From assembly GCA_948144175.1 (NCBI GenBank), contig CANXME010002087.1:1609501-1673500 (forward strand): a stretch of DNA of 64,000 bases. The letters are read 5' to 3'. This document shows, one piece after another, positions 40,507 to 51,043 of this stretch. The notes under the pieces are model-generated. The model was not told where the DNA came from and searched no databases. It saw nothing but the letters and a program-made list of their open reading frames with translations. Origin of the DNA: Closterium sp. NIES-65. Taxonomy: Eukaryota > Streptophyta > Zygnematophyceae > Desmidiales > Closteriaceae. How positions within the stretch are numbered: position 1 is the first letter of the stretch; each line of letters starts with the position of its first letter. The translations under genes were made by a program, and so were the position numbers.

Positions 40507-40589
40507 TGTCAACATATATTTTATATGTGTTGTTTAGGTTAGTCTAGGTGTTACTTCACATTTTCTATCAATTCATTCTTATCTTAACA
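40507..40589 (+). repeat. Co6 5' LTR (83 bp)
   Basis: TGTCAACATAT to ATCTTAACA, followed directly by TGGTAAAGAGC. This is exceptionally short for an LTR. The boundaries rest on the TG/CA ends and the primer site, since the second copy is outside the window. Confidence 0.65.
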
Positions 40590-40637
40590 TGGTAAAGAGC
40601 TAGGTTTTCCCTAGGCGATTTCTCACCTAGGCGATTT
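40590..40637 (+). promoter_or_regulatory. Co6 primer site and hairpin
   Basis: TGGTAAAGAGC, then a 5-bp stem CTAGG (40600-40604) with CCTAG (40610-40614). The matching GTGCCCACC box is at 59294-59302, after Co7. Confidence 0.55.
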
Positions 40638-40760
40638 TGTCAAACTCATATGCTAGTCTGTGTAGGCTGTAGTGGGGTAGACAATCTGGGGTACAACACT
40701 TTTAGGTTTTCCTACTTGTACCCACCTGCTTGCTAGTTCATTCATTCCTCATTCTTCACA
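40638..40760 (+). repeat. Co7 5' LTR
   Basis: 123 bp, TGTCAAACTCATATG to CTTCACA. Confidence 0.9.
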
Positions 40761-40806
40761 TGGTATAGAGCAGGTTCCCTAGTGGGAAAGCGTCCTTGGG
40801 CCCACC
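40761..40806 (+). promoter_or_regulatory. Co7 primer site, hairpin and GGGCCCACC box
   Basis: TGGTATAGAGC at the LTR edge. The stem is TTCCC (40775-40779) with GGGAA (40784-40788) and a TAGT loop. The box is at 40798-40806. Confidence 0.7.
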
Positions 40807-40833
40807 ACTGAAATATTTTTTTCTGACCGGAGT

Positions 40834-40967
40834 TGTTGGAATAACTGAACAGGAATGAATGAACTAGCAGTAAAAACAGTACAAGTACCTAACCCTAGAA
40901 TTGTGTACCCCCTATAGGCTAGCCCACGGTAGCCTAAACTAACACAACATATATATAATGTTTGACA
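40834..40967 (-). repeat. Co8 3' LTR
   Basis: 134 bp, TGTTGGAATAACTG to TTTGACA on the plus strand. A CACCCCCATA purine-tract complement follows. Confidence 0.92.
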
Positions 40968-41202
40968 CACCCCCATAGGCAAAGTGGGGGAGAACTAGGG
41001 GTCACAAGACCAGTCAAGGCAAAGCAAGGAAACACAAGCTCAGGATGGATCTCAAGGATACCACACAAATTCCGAGCACAAGCAAGTGGTCAAAAGACCA
41101 GTTCACATGCAAGTTTATAATAGAGCAAAAGGTACAATGATCACAACCTAGCAAGAGTAAACATGCAGGTATATATATATAGAGATCACAGTACAAACAG
41201 AC

Positions 41203-44200
41203 TCAAGAAGTAAGCAAGTGAGGTCCAGTAGGCACAAGGCCTAGAAGAGTGCAAAAGCACTGATGGTCACAAGGCTGAAGCGCCTTGGTGAACACATCAG
41301 CAGTGTTGGCCTCAGAGGCCACGTAACGCAAGCGAAGCTGACCACGCTGCTGCAGCTCTCGAGCAAGGAAGTAACGCAGAGCAATGTGCTTCGTTCTGTG
41401 CTCCAGTCTGTGCTCCTCACACAAGGCAATGGCTGCCTTGTTGTCGACGTACAGCACAGGAGGAGAATGAGGCTGCTCTCCAAGGTCGGTCAGCAAGTAG
41501 GTGAGCCAGCGTAGCTCCTGGGCCGCCATGGCTGTGGCGTAGATCTCAGCCTCACAACTGGAGCTGAGAACAGAAGAAGAGCGAGTAGAACGCCAAGAAA
41601 CTGAGCCAGAGCCAAGACTGAAGGAGTAACCCTGAGACGACCGCTGAGTAGCCTGGTCGTCTGCCCAAGAAGCGTCTGAGTGCCCAGTGAGAACAAATGG
41701 GACTCGCCCTCCAAGCACTAGCCCCATGCCCGACGTACTGCACAAGTAGCGCAACACCCTCTTAGCTGCATCCATGTGCTCCTTCCGGTGACGGCCGGGA
41801 GCGACATAGCGTGCAAGAATGCTGAGAGGGTATGCAAGGTCAGGTCGAGTGCAGGTCATCAGGTACATGAGGCAACCCACAAGCTCTGGATACGGGCCAC
41901 TCGGCTCTACGGACTCATCCGAAGGCAGAGCTGAGAGCGAGTGACCCGTAGGCAGAGGAGTGGGCTGAGGCGAGGAGTACGTGAAGCGAAAGCGCTGAAG
42001 GACCTGCTGCACCATGTGTGACTGAGTCAAGGTGATGGTGCGGCGTGCTGTGTCCCGGGTGATCCGCAAGCCAAGAGAGCTTGTCAGTTCACCCAGGTCT
42101 GTGCACGTGTGTCTCTTCTGTAGCTCCGACTTCATGTGGGCGAGTGCCACAGTGTCAGCAGTCGCAAAGACCAAGTCGTCGACGTACACAAGGACGTAGA
42201 ACGGCGGCAGTGAGGTGTCGGTGCGTAGAAACAGCAACGGGTTAGCAGTAGAAGGTGCGAACCCAAGAACCGCAAGCGTGTCGTGCCACTCACGAGGTGC
42301 CTGGCGGAGACCGTAGACTGGCCGTCGGAGGCTCCACTGGGTACCAGGAGGGAACGACCCAGTGAAGCCAGGTGGACGGCGCAACCAGATCTCCTCGTGC
42401 AGGCTGCCCTGCAAGAAAGCTGTGCTGAAGTCAAGCGAGTGGAGCTCGTAGTCACGCTGAGCGGCGACGTGCAGCAGAACCCGAAGAGTGGTCATCTTCG
42501 GGGTCGGGGAGAAGGTCTGCAAGAAGTCAACTCCCTCTCGCTGACTGAAGCCTCGTGCAACGTAGCGCGCCTTGAAGACAGGCTGAGAGCCCGGCGGCCG
42601 CTTCACCCTGAAAATCCACATCCCAGTGACGATGTTCGCCCCAGGCGGGGGAACCTCGTCGACGTAGGTGCCTGTGGACTTCCAGAAAGCCATCTCTGTG
42701 TCCATGGCTGACTGCCACTGAGAGGAGTAGGGACCGGCCATCGCCTCTGCGTAAGAGTGTGGGGTCGGGATGTCTGGTGCATCCGGGTCTCCCTCAGGGG
42801 CAACAAGCATGGACACGAGATGGGGCAAAGTGGCAGCAAAGCACTTAAACTCCTCCTGCCTGTCCTCAAGGACGTCAGTGCCAAGAGCACACTCACCCCC
42901 GACGGACGGAGGACAGATAGACTCAGACTCAGCAACTAGGCTAGCAGCGTAGTCTAGACGACAGCGAGCAGCAAAGTTGACAAGCTCAGCAACTAAGGTA
43001 GACGCAGCAGCAGACTCAAAGGAAGGGTCAGTGACAACAGTAGCCAGGAGACGCGTGGCAGTAGGACTGGTAGCACGAAGAGAGTCTGACCCAGGGTCAG
43101 CAAGAGCAGGAAGAGAGGAAGCAGGAGGAGACGGCAGTGGGACACGCTGTGGAGCAGTGGACGGACGGAGCGCCATCCAGTGAGTGCCTGGGACAGCAGG
43201 AAGACGCTGAAGGAGGGAGGAGGACAAGGAGAAGGGAGGTGACCAAGAACCTGCTGAAGGAGCGGAACGAAGTACGGCCGGGACCGTGCAGCGACACCAG
43301 AGGCAGTAGGGACACCCGCAACAGGGTCCGCAGCACCAGCGGCAGCTCCAACACCTGGGTCCGCAGCTCCAGCAGTAGCTCCAACGCCCGGGTCCGCAGC
43401 ACCAGCGGCAGCTCCAACGCCCGGGTCCTCAGTACCAGTAGCAGCTCCAACGCCCGGGTCCGCAGCACCAGCAGCAGCTCCAACGCCCGGGTCCTCAGCA
43501 CCAGCAGTAGCTCCAACGCCCGGGTCCGCAGCACCAGCAGCAGCTCCAACGCCCGGGTCCTCAGCACCAGCAGCAGCTCCAACGCCCGGGTCCGCAGCAC
43601 CAGCAGATGCTCCAACGCCCGGGTCCTCAGCACCAGCAGCAGCTCCAACAGCAGCGGGGTCCGCAACACGAGGCACGCTACTCCGAAGAGTGCAGCGCCG
43701 CTCGTACCACTCACGGATCCGCTCGCGGGAGGGGAGCTCCCTAACGGGAGAAGAAGCACTAGCACCAGTCCGAGCAGTACGTCCGGCTCGAGCGGTACCT
43801 CTCCGGAGGCTGCAGTACTCTAAGTACCACGCACGCAGCTGCTCCGAAGAGAGGGCTCCTCCAGGTGCAAGACTCCCAGGCCCAGAACCTCAAGACCCAG
43901 GACCCCAAGACTCAGGACTCTGCAGCTCAGCACCACGAGGCTCCACACCCCCAAGCTCAGCACCCCCAAGCTCCACACCCCCAGGCTCCACACCCCCAGG
44001 CTCCACACCCCCAGGCTCAGCACCGCCAGGCTCAGCACCCTCAGGCTCAGCACCCTCAGCAGGACGAGAGTCGACAGCTACCTCAACAGGCTCAACCGGG
44101 TCTACCTGAGACACACCTGAGGGAGCGGCACCTTGAGGGGGGGGGGGGTCTGGAACAGCAGCACCTGGCGCGAGGAAGAGAGGCGGGGGGGGGGGGAGCG

Positions 44201-47058
44201 GGGCAGTGCGGTAGGGGAAGAGGCGATAGTAGGGGACGGACTCGTCAAAAGTGACGTCCTGGGAGGGCAAGACCCGGCGCGAGGTGGCGTGGTAAAACTG
44301 CCAACCAGACGCGTCCGGGACAAAGCCGAGGAAGACGCAGGGAACAGCACGGGAGGAGAGCTTGTCCGCAGACGTATCGCGGACAAAAGCTCGAGACCCC
44401 CAGACCCGGAAACGCGACGCATCGCCAACCTCCCCCGTCCACAGCAGCGTGGGCGAGGTCTCCGGCAAGGAGACACGGGGCCAGAGGTTGAGCTGATGCG
44501 CAGCGTACCGGACTGCAAACGGCCACAGAAAGTGGGGGGCAGCCGCATGGATCAAGGAGGTACGAGCGACCTCCATGACCAGGCCAATGCGGCGCTCCGC
44601 AACCCCATTTTGCTATGGAGAGGCCGGAAGCGAGAACGACTGCTCAATGCCGTGCTCAGCACAGTAGGCTGCCAAGAGGTTGGAGGAGAACTCACCACCT
44701 CTGTCAGAGTGCAAGCGTAGGACAGGAAAGTCCGAGTGAAAACGCTCGCTGAGCTGGAGACGGGCTCTGCGGATCCAAGGGATCAATACATCAGGGACCT
44801 CACCCTTGGTGCGCAAGGGGAAGACCGAGGTGTAGCGCGAGTAGTCATCAACAACTATCAGGAAGTACCTCTCCTGACCCTGACCACGGACGCGGGCTGG
44901 GCCCCACACGTCTATGTGGAGCATCTGCAAGGGAGCAGTCGCCGGGGGGAACGAGGAGGAGTGAGGAGTGGCGCGCTGCCGTCCCTCGACACAGGGGAGA
45001 AAGGTAGGAGCAGGCGAGGGTGGGAGGGAGGACAGGAAGGACCCTGGGCAGGCCAGAGACAAGGTACCGGGAGTGCATGGCACGAAGCCGCTGCAGAGAC
45101 GGGTGGCCAAGGTGGTGGTGCCAGAGGACAGTCTCGTGTGCCAAAGAGCGACACGAGCAGGGGGCGGACAGCTGACCTGACGCGGACGCAGACGCAGACG
45201 CAGCAACCTGAGGGGACTCAGTAGTCAGTGTGTACAGGTCCGACCCCGGCTGCCGAGTGAAGGTAGCCAAGTGACGGCTCCTACGAGCACACGTGCAGTG
45301 TGTCACGCGCTCGTAGGCAGGGGTGAACTGGTGAACACCCCCGTCCTGGAGCGCACATCCTGCCACCAAGTTTGTAGAGAACGAGGGGAGGTGGAGACCT
45401 AACAGTGTGCTCGACGGGACCGCAGGACAGGGAAGGACAGTGGAAGAGGTCGCAATGACCGGACCCCCAGAGGGGTCAGCAAGTGAGACAGCAACTGGCC
45501 GAGCAAGCGGCTCAAGGGCAGTGCGGTCACGAAAGAAGAAGCGAGAAGCACCTGAATCCAGTGTGAAGGTGTGCAGTGCAGCAGTCGACGCAGTACCAAG
45601 GGGGGGGGGACACATGAGCACCTAATGCAGCAGCCTCACCAGCACCTGGGATAGCCGACACGCGAGTACCTGAAGCGGCAGACGCACTGGCGCTAATGCC
45701 CGGGTCGGGCGGCACACACAAGTACTCAACACCCTCTCCACTAGTAGACATCACATACATGGCAGATAGAATAGCATCAAAGTCTAGAGCATAGATATCA
45801 ATCCCCTTCTTCAGGAGATCAAGCCAGCGGGGCAGCTCAGTGGCCTGAGGGAACTGAACACGCCAAGCGTCGTCGAGACGAGAGAAGCAGCGCTGTGTGG
45901 CGTGCTGTCGTCCACACTGCTGACCAGTGCGCTCACCAGTGCAAATGACGCACGTGCAGCTAAGACCACTCCCACCCCCGTGCTGAGAGTACCACTCACG
46001 GACCTCTTGGGGCGAAGGAGTGTGCTGCTGGCCCTGGCCACCGCCAGCGCCTCCACGGCCACCATCACCGCTGCCACCTCCTCGACCACCCCAACCCCTG
46101 CCGCCGCCGCGTCCACCGCCACCCCAACCGCCGCCTCCACTCCTGCCACCGCCCCCCCGCCGCTGCCGCCACCACCCCCACCGCTACCACTCGCCCCTCC
46201 AGCCGAGCCACCACCCCCACTGCCTCCACCGCCCCCACCGCCGCCTCCCCCGCCGTCACCGCCACCACCCTTGCCCCCTTTGCCCTTGCCGCTGCGGCGC
46301 CCGCTCGAGGCAGACGCAGCGCCGACCTTCTCAGCACCAAGAAGGTTGACAGCAGCAGTAGAGGCGACAGAGGGAAGAGGGGGGGAAGGAGAACACCCCT
46401 CAAATAACGGGGTACGGGGGTCGCCACGAGAGGCACCTACAGCGACTATGCTAGTCTTGGCTGCAAGTAGCTCCTTCTCGAGGAGGGCAATGGTGAGCTC
46501 AGCAGGGCAACGAGCTAGGAAGTGGTCCCTGACAGCACGCAGTGTGTCAGGGAGGCGGGTGACTAGGTGGTAGAGAGTGAGCCAAAGTGGAGGGGGGTGC
46601 GTGACAAGGAACTCAGCAAGCATGGCGGCACGGAAGCGGGCCTCACTAGTACGGAGGTGCGTGATGAGGTCAGCGACTGTGTGAAAGGAGGACAGGTCGG
46701 GAAACAGGTAGGGGAGGGAGAGACGGCATAGCGCGGCAGAGGCAGGTGAGGAGTAGCGAGCAACTACGGCTGTGTACAGTGCCTGTGCAGTCTTGTGCTG
46801 GCCAAAGTGCTCGCGTTCGTCTATTGGCAGGGAGTTGCGAATAGCGAAGCGAGCGTGGGCATCACGAGTCTGCCACTGTGAGCGAGCAGTGCTGTCAGCA
46901 GTAGCAGCAGGGGTAGTGACATGGCCTAGGGCGTGAACGTACAGTGAGATGTCATCCTTGGCTATGAGCTGTAGGTAGAGGTGCAGGTCATCGAGCCAGG
47001 TGTCAAACTTCAGAGGGCGGCCCTCAGCATCGAACACGAGAACCTGTGGGCTAGCCAT
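41203..47058 (-). pseudogene. Co8 gag-pol with few disruptions
   Basis: Gag from 47058 (MASPQVLVFDAEGRPLKFDTWLDDLHLYL) has a capsid-like region of about 200 residues. The Gly-rich tract (about 46130-46280) is followed by a frame change. In the new frame are an REWYSQ motif and a finger C-X13-C-X3-H-X4-C (about 45890-45960). Another frame change lies at a G run near 45603. Protease (DSGAS near 45555), integrase zinc region (WHHHLGHPS) and core lead to a TAG at 44613-44615 in SPQQNG. The integrase tail, a spacer with two LREWY-like motifs, and a frameshift near 43225 follow. RT-RNase H is then open for 674 codons (43227-41203) with YVDD and all RNase H acidic residues. RT-RNase H could still be functional; the whole is not. 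Confidence 0.9.
43315..43680 (-). repeat. Co8 spacer decapeptide repeats
   Basis: About ten to eleven 30-bp units encoding GVGAAAGAxDP peptides, alternating AEDP and AADP. This is a different repeat from the GGAEP type of Co1 at the same place in the polyprotein. Confidence 0.85.
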
Positions 47059-47975
47059 AGGAACAGTAGAAATAGCAGCAGTAGCAGTAGGAGAAGCAGG
47101 TAAGACGAACCAGGTAGGGTAGGGCGGCGCGGCTCGGTTCAGGTCGGGGCGCGGCTCGGCAGGGTGGCGCGGCTCGGCTCAGGGCGCGCGGCTCGGCTCG
47201 GGGCGCGCGGCTCGGGTCGCGCAGCTCGGGTCACGGCGGGAACCGGCCGTCCGGGGCCTCCAGGTGGTGGGCACGGGTCGGCGAGGTCGGCGTGGGGCCC
47301 TAGAGGGGCGAGCACGGGGCCGACGGGGCCTGAAACGGGGCTAGCGCGAGCCGACGGGGCCTGAGAGGGGCTAGCGCGGGGCCGACGGGGCTAGCGTGGG
47401 GCCGATCGGGGCCTGAATGGGGCTAGCTCGGGGCCGACAGGGCCTGAAACGGGGCTAGCGCAGGCCGACGGGGCCTGAAACGAGGCCGACAGGGCCTGAA
47501 ACGGAGCTAGCGCGGGCCGACGGGGCCTAAAACGGGGCCGACGGGGCCTGAGACGGGGCTAGCGCGGGCCGACGGGGCCGACGGGGCCTGGAAATGGGGC
47601 TAGCGCGGGCTGACGGGGCCTGGAAACGGGGCTAGCGCGGGCCGACGGGGCTTGAGAAGGGGCTAGTGCGGGCCGTCAGGGCCTGAAACGGGGCCTACGG
47701 GGCCTGAAACGGGGCTAGCGCGGGCCGACGGGGCCTGGAAACGGGGCTAGCGCGGGCCGACGGGGCATGAGAAGGGGCTAGCGCGGGCCGACGGGGCCTG
47801 AGAGGGGCTAGCGCGAGGCCGACGGGGCCTGAAAGGGGCCGCTAGGGAGAGCGGGCGTGGGGCCGACGGGGCCTGAACGGGGCTAGCGCGGGGCCGTCAA
47901 GAGGGGCCTCTAGGGGCGTGACACGCCGAGGCGCCCTAGGGCACAGGTAGGTAGGTAGGTAGGTAGTTACGTAGT
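47059..47975 (-). repeat. Co8 GC-rich tandem-repeat leader
   Basis: Gag-proximal GCGCGGCTCGG units (47120-47230) are followed by an array of GGGGCTAGCGCGGGCCGACGG-type units (47300-47900) and a GTAG tetranucleotide run (47945-47967). There is no protein domain. Confidence 0.8.
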
Positions 47976-48024
47976 GGTGGGCCCTTAGAAAATTTCGGTC
48001 CTAGGAAGGACCTGCTCTATACCA
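47976..48024 (-). promoter_or_regulatory. Co8 primer site, hairpin and GGGCCCACC box
   Basis: TGGTATAGAGC at the LTR edge. The stem is GGTCC (47997-48001) with GGACC (48008-48012) and a 6-base loop. The box complement GGTGGGCCC is at 47976-47984. Confidence 0.7.
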
Positions 48025-48158
48025 TGTTGGAATAACTGAACAGGAATGAATGAACTAGCAGTAAAAACAGTACAAGTACCTAACCCTAGAATTGTGTACC
48101 CCCTATAGGCTAACCCACTGTAGCCTAAACTAACACAACATATATATAATGTTTGACA
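48025..48158 (-). repeat. Co8 5' LTR
   Basis: 134 bp, about two differences from 40834-40967. Confidence 0.92.
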
Positions 48159-48163
48159 GGAGT

Positions 48164-49349
48164 GTCAGTCGCTCCTGCCCGAGGCGCGCCTTGTTCGCCA
48201 CCCTTCCAGGCCCCTAGTGGCCCCTAGCGGCCTCGTCGCCGCCCCTACGCGGCCCCGTCGCCGCCCCTAGCGGCCCCGTCGCCGCCCCTAGCGGCTCCGT
48301 CGCCGCCTCTCACCCTACGCGGCCCCGTCGCCGCCCCTATGCGGCCCCGTCGCGGCCCCTAGCGGCCCCGTCGCCGCCTCTCACCCTGCGCGGCCCCGTC
48401 ACCGCCCCTACCGGCTCCGTCGCCGCCTCTCACCCTATTCGGCCCCGTCGCCGCCTCTACGCGGCCCCGTCGCCGCCCCTACGCGGCCCCGTAGCCATCC
48501 CTAGCGGCCTCGTTGCCGCCCCTACGCGGCCCTGTTGCTGCCCCTAACGGCCCCGTCGTCCCCCCTAGCGGCCCCGTCGCCGCTCCCCTTCCTACGCGGC
48601 CCCGTCGCCGCCACTACACGGCCCCGTGACCGCCTCTAAGCGACCCCGTAGACGCCCCTAGCGGCTCCGTCACCACTCCCCTCCCTACGCAGCCCTGTCG
48701 CCGCCCCTAGCGGCCCCAACGCTGCCTCTACCGAGCAGCCCAGCAGCTGAGCCGCCCAACAGCAGAGCCGCCGAGCCGCTTAGCAGCCAAGCCGCCGAGC
48801 CGCCCAGCACCCGAGCCGCCGAGCCGCCTGACAGCTGAGCCGCCCAACAGCCGAGCTGCCGAGCCGCCCGACAGCTCAGCCACCCAGCAGCCGAGCAGCC
48901 CAGCAGTCAAGCCGCCTTGCCGCCGAGTCGCACTGCCGTCGAGCCGCTACTGTTCCTACCGGCGCGCCCCGGCCCTGCTTACTCGGACTAGAGAGATCAC
49001 TCCCTGTTAGGCCACTACAGTCATGGCTACCCCCAGTGTCCTTACCTTTGATACCCAGCACCCGAGCCGCCGAGCAGCCCAGCAGCCGAGCCGCCCAGCA
49101 GCCACGCCGCCCAGCAGCCGAGCCGCCCACCTACCGAGCAGCTGAGCCGCCCTGCAGCCGAGCCACCCAGCAGCCGAGCCGCCCACCTACCGAGCAGCTG
49201 AGCCGCCCAGCAGCCGAGCCGCCCAGCTGCTGAGCTGCCGAGCAGCCGAGCCGCCCAACAGCCGAGCCGCCGAGCCGCCCAGCAACCGAGCCGCCCAGCC
49301 GCAGAGCCGCCCTACTAGTAAGCTCACTCCCTACTGGGCCACTGCAGTC
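48164..49349 (+). repeat. Co7 GC-rich leader, with duplicated gag start
   Basis: Distal CGGCCCCGTCGCCGCCCCTA units run at 48230-48720, then gag-proximal CCGAGCCGCCCAGCAGC units at 48730-49310. A first copy of the gag start (ATG at 49023, MATPSVLTFDT) is followed by renewed repeat, then the true start at 49350. About 327 bp of leader tail plus gag start has therefore been duplicated. Confidence 0.8.
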
Positions 49350-49495
49350 ATGGCTACCCCCAGTATCCTTACTTTTGATGCTGAGGGCCGTGCCGTTGAC
49401 TTTGAGGTCTGGGTCGATGACCTCCAGCTGTTCCTACAGTGCGATACGGCAGACGGACTCTCCCTATTCGATCTCACCTCTGGTGCCTCTCCTGC

Positions 49496-49897
49496 TGTGA
49501 GAGGACGTCCCCGTTATAATATTTTCTCACTATTATATTTTTCCGTTATCCCATTCTCCCTTTTCTCCTCTTTATTTTGGTCTTTATCTCATCTCAATCG
49601 GCCTACTATTCTATTTTCTAGAGCCTTCTATTTATTTCTCTTATTTCCTACTTTTCCCACCGACATACCTATTATACGGCACCGACAGCGCCGACAGTGG
49701 TGTATACGGTGTAATCTGGGCGTAATCCCAAGTGCCAATAGACTTGCGTGCTTATGCGCACTTGTGATTGTAGTATCGGGAAGGGTGTGTTCCCGAAGGT
49801 TCGTTTTATCTCGTTTATCCTTGTACTTTCCGAGTATAAATAGGCCTTGTATTCACATTTAGTGACAAGTTTCGATTGAGAATTCAATCCTGTGACA
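49496..49897 (+). repeat. Gy2 5' LTR
   Basis: 402 bp, TGTGAGAGGACG to CCTGTGACA, with a TATAAATAGG promoter-like element about 60 bp before the end. The primer site is at 49900-49913. Confidence 0.93.
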
Positions 49898-50061
49898 CTT
49901 GGTAATCAGAGCCGTTCTCACTCGACAACTCTCGGCTAAGCAGCGGTCGCGGAAAAAATCGCCTCGAAAAACCGCCGGGGGCGACCAATTCGACGCCGAT
50001 TTCTGGTAAGTACCAGTTCCGCGCTTTTCGAATTAACCCCATCGCGTGGTTTTTGAACAGG

Positions 50062-51022
50062 ATGGGTTCGCCGGCGACCAACGACGTTACGCAGCAGCTC
50101 TTCGCGCAAATCGCCAAGATGGAAGCGGAGATGCGAGCGACGACTGAACGGCCGCGATTGGAGAACGAGCAGATGCGAAACGAACTGCAGCGCGTTACGC
50201 GGCTCCTCTCGACCATGAACATTCCTGCTTCAACGACTTCGCAGCAGTCGCAGCGTCATTTCGAGGTTCCGAAACTTCGCTCGCCGGAATCGTTCGACCC
50301 TAGCGATCGAAAATCCGACGTCAGGCGGTGGCTCGCGACGATGGAAATTTATTTCGCGGCGATCGGATGGACGATGACGGAGTACGACGGCGAGAAATTT
50401 GTCTCGCGACAACGTTGATGCGCGGTCCAGCTCTCGAGTGGCTCGGAAGCAACAGTAGCATTTTCCAGGGCGAAGCCACGTGGCAGCAGTTCCGGGCAGA
50501 CCTTCTCAAACGTTTTGAGCCGATTAATTCCACTTATATTGCGCACGAAAAATTACATCACCATAGGCAATACAGGAGTGTCGCGCAATACACGCAGCAG
50601 ATGGAGGAATTTTATAATCGCATTCCCGACATTACCGAGGGGGAAAAATTCAGTCCTACATCGCGGGGCTGAAAACCGACATTCGGCGCCAGGTTGCAGC
50701 AGCGAATTGCAGCAGCTACAGCGAAATCGTATCGGCCGCGGAGCGTTTTGACTTGGTCAACTCCAGGACACGACGACCCCACGTCGTCGGATCACGACAA
50801 GGGGATCGCTCGGCTTCAACCACGTTCGCCGACCCCATGGAAGTCGACAAATTCGACGCGAGTTCACGTCCTGCAAAAAACAAAACACTTTGCGAATTTT
50901 GCGGCGGAAACGGACATCGCATTGTCGACTGTTTTCACATGAAATCAGCACGTGCGGCATTCCGAGCTCGTGGGAGTGGCGAAACTAAAGACAAAAAGTC
51001 AAAAAACGGATCTCGCCAGTGA
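50062..51022 (+). pseudogene. Gy2 gag, two frameshifts
   Basis: Starts MGSPATNDVTQQLFAQIAKMEAEM with a coiled-coil-like N-terminus. A capsid-type region follows (FDPSDRKSDVRRWLATMEIYF, then LMRGPALEWLG in another frame after a shift near 50400, then AGLKTDIRRQV after a second near 50645). It ends with a canonical CCHC knuckle (CEFCGGNGHRIVDC) and a basic tail to TGA at 51020-51022. Both frameshifts look like simple indels. It is homologous in layout to Gy1 Gag. Confidence 0.88.
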
Positions 51023-51043
51023 TTGCGGATCGTGCTGGCGAGA
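51001..51043 (+). promoter_or_regulatory. Gy2 -1 ribosomal frameshift signal
   Basis: A AAA AAC (51001-51007) is in the gag zero frame, 12 bases before the TGA. A 9-bp perfect stem follows: TCTCGCCAG (51011-51019) with CTGGCGAGA (51035-51043), with the stop in the loop start. The -1 frame after slippage is the pol frame. The spacer is 3 bases if the whole stem forms. Confidence 0.8.

Larger units (their letters stand above)
40834..48158 (-). mobile_element. Co8: relatively young copia in Co7 leader
   Basis: The 134-bp LTRs (40834-40967, 48025-48158) differ at about two positions and are flanked by GGAGT (40829-40833, 48159-48163). It has a full complement of capsid-type Gag, protease, integrase, spacer, RT and RNase H, with a handful of disruptions. 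Confidence 0.94.

Noticed and set aside
45902..46573. 223-codon Pro/Thr-rich plus-strand ORF.
   Set aside because: It is the antisense of the Co8 Gly-rich Gag tract and has no independent support.
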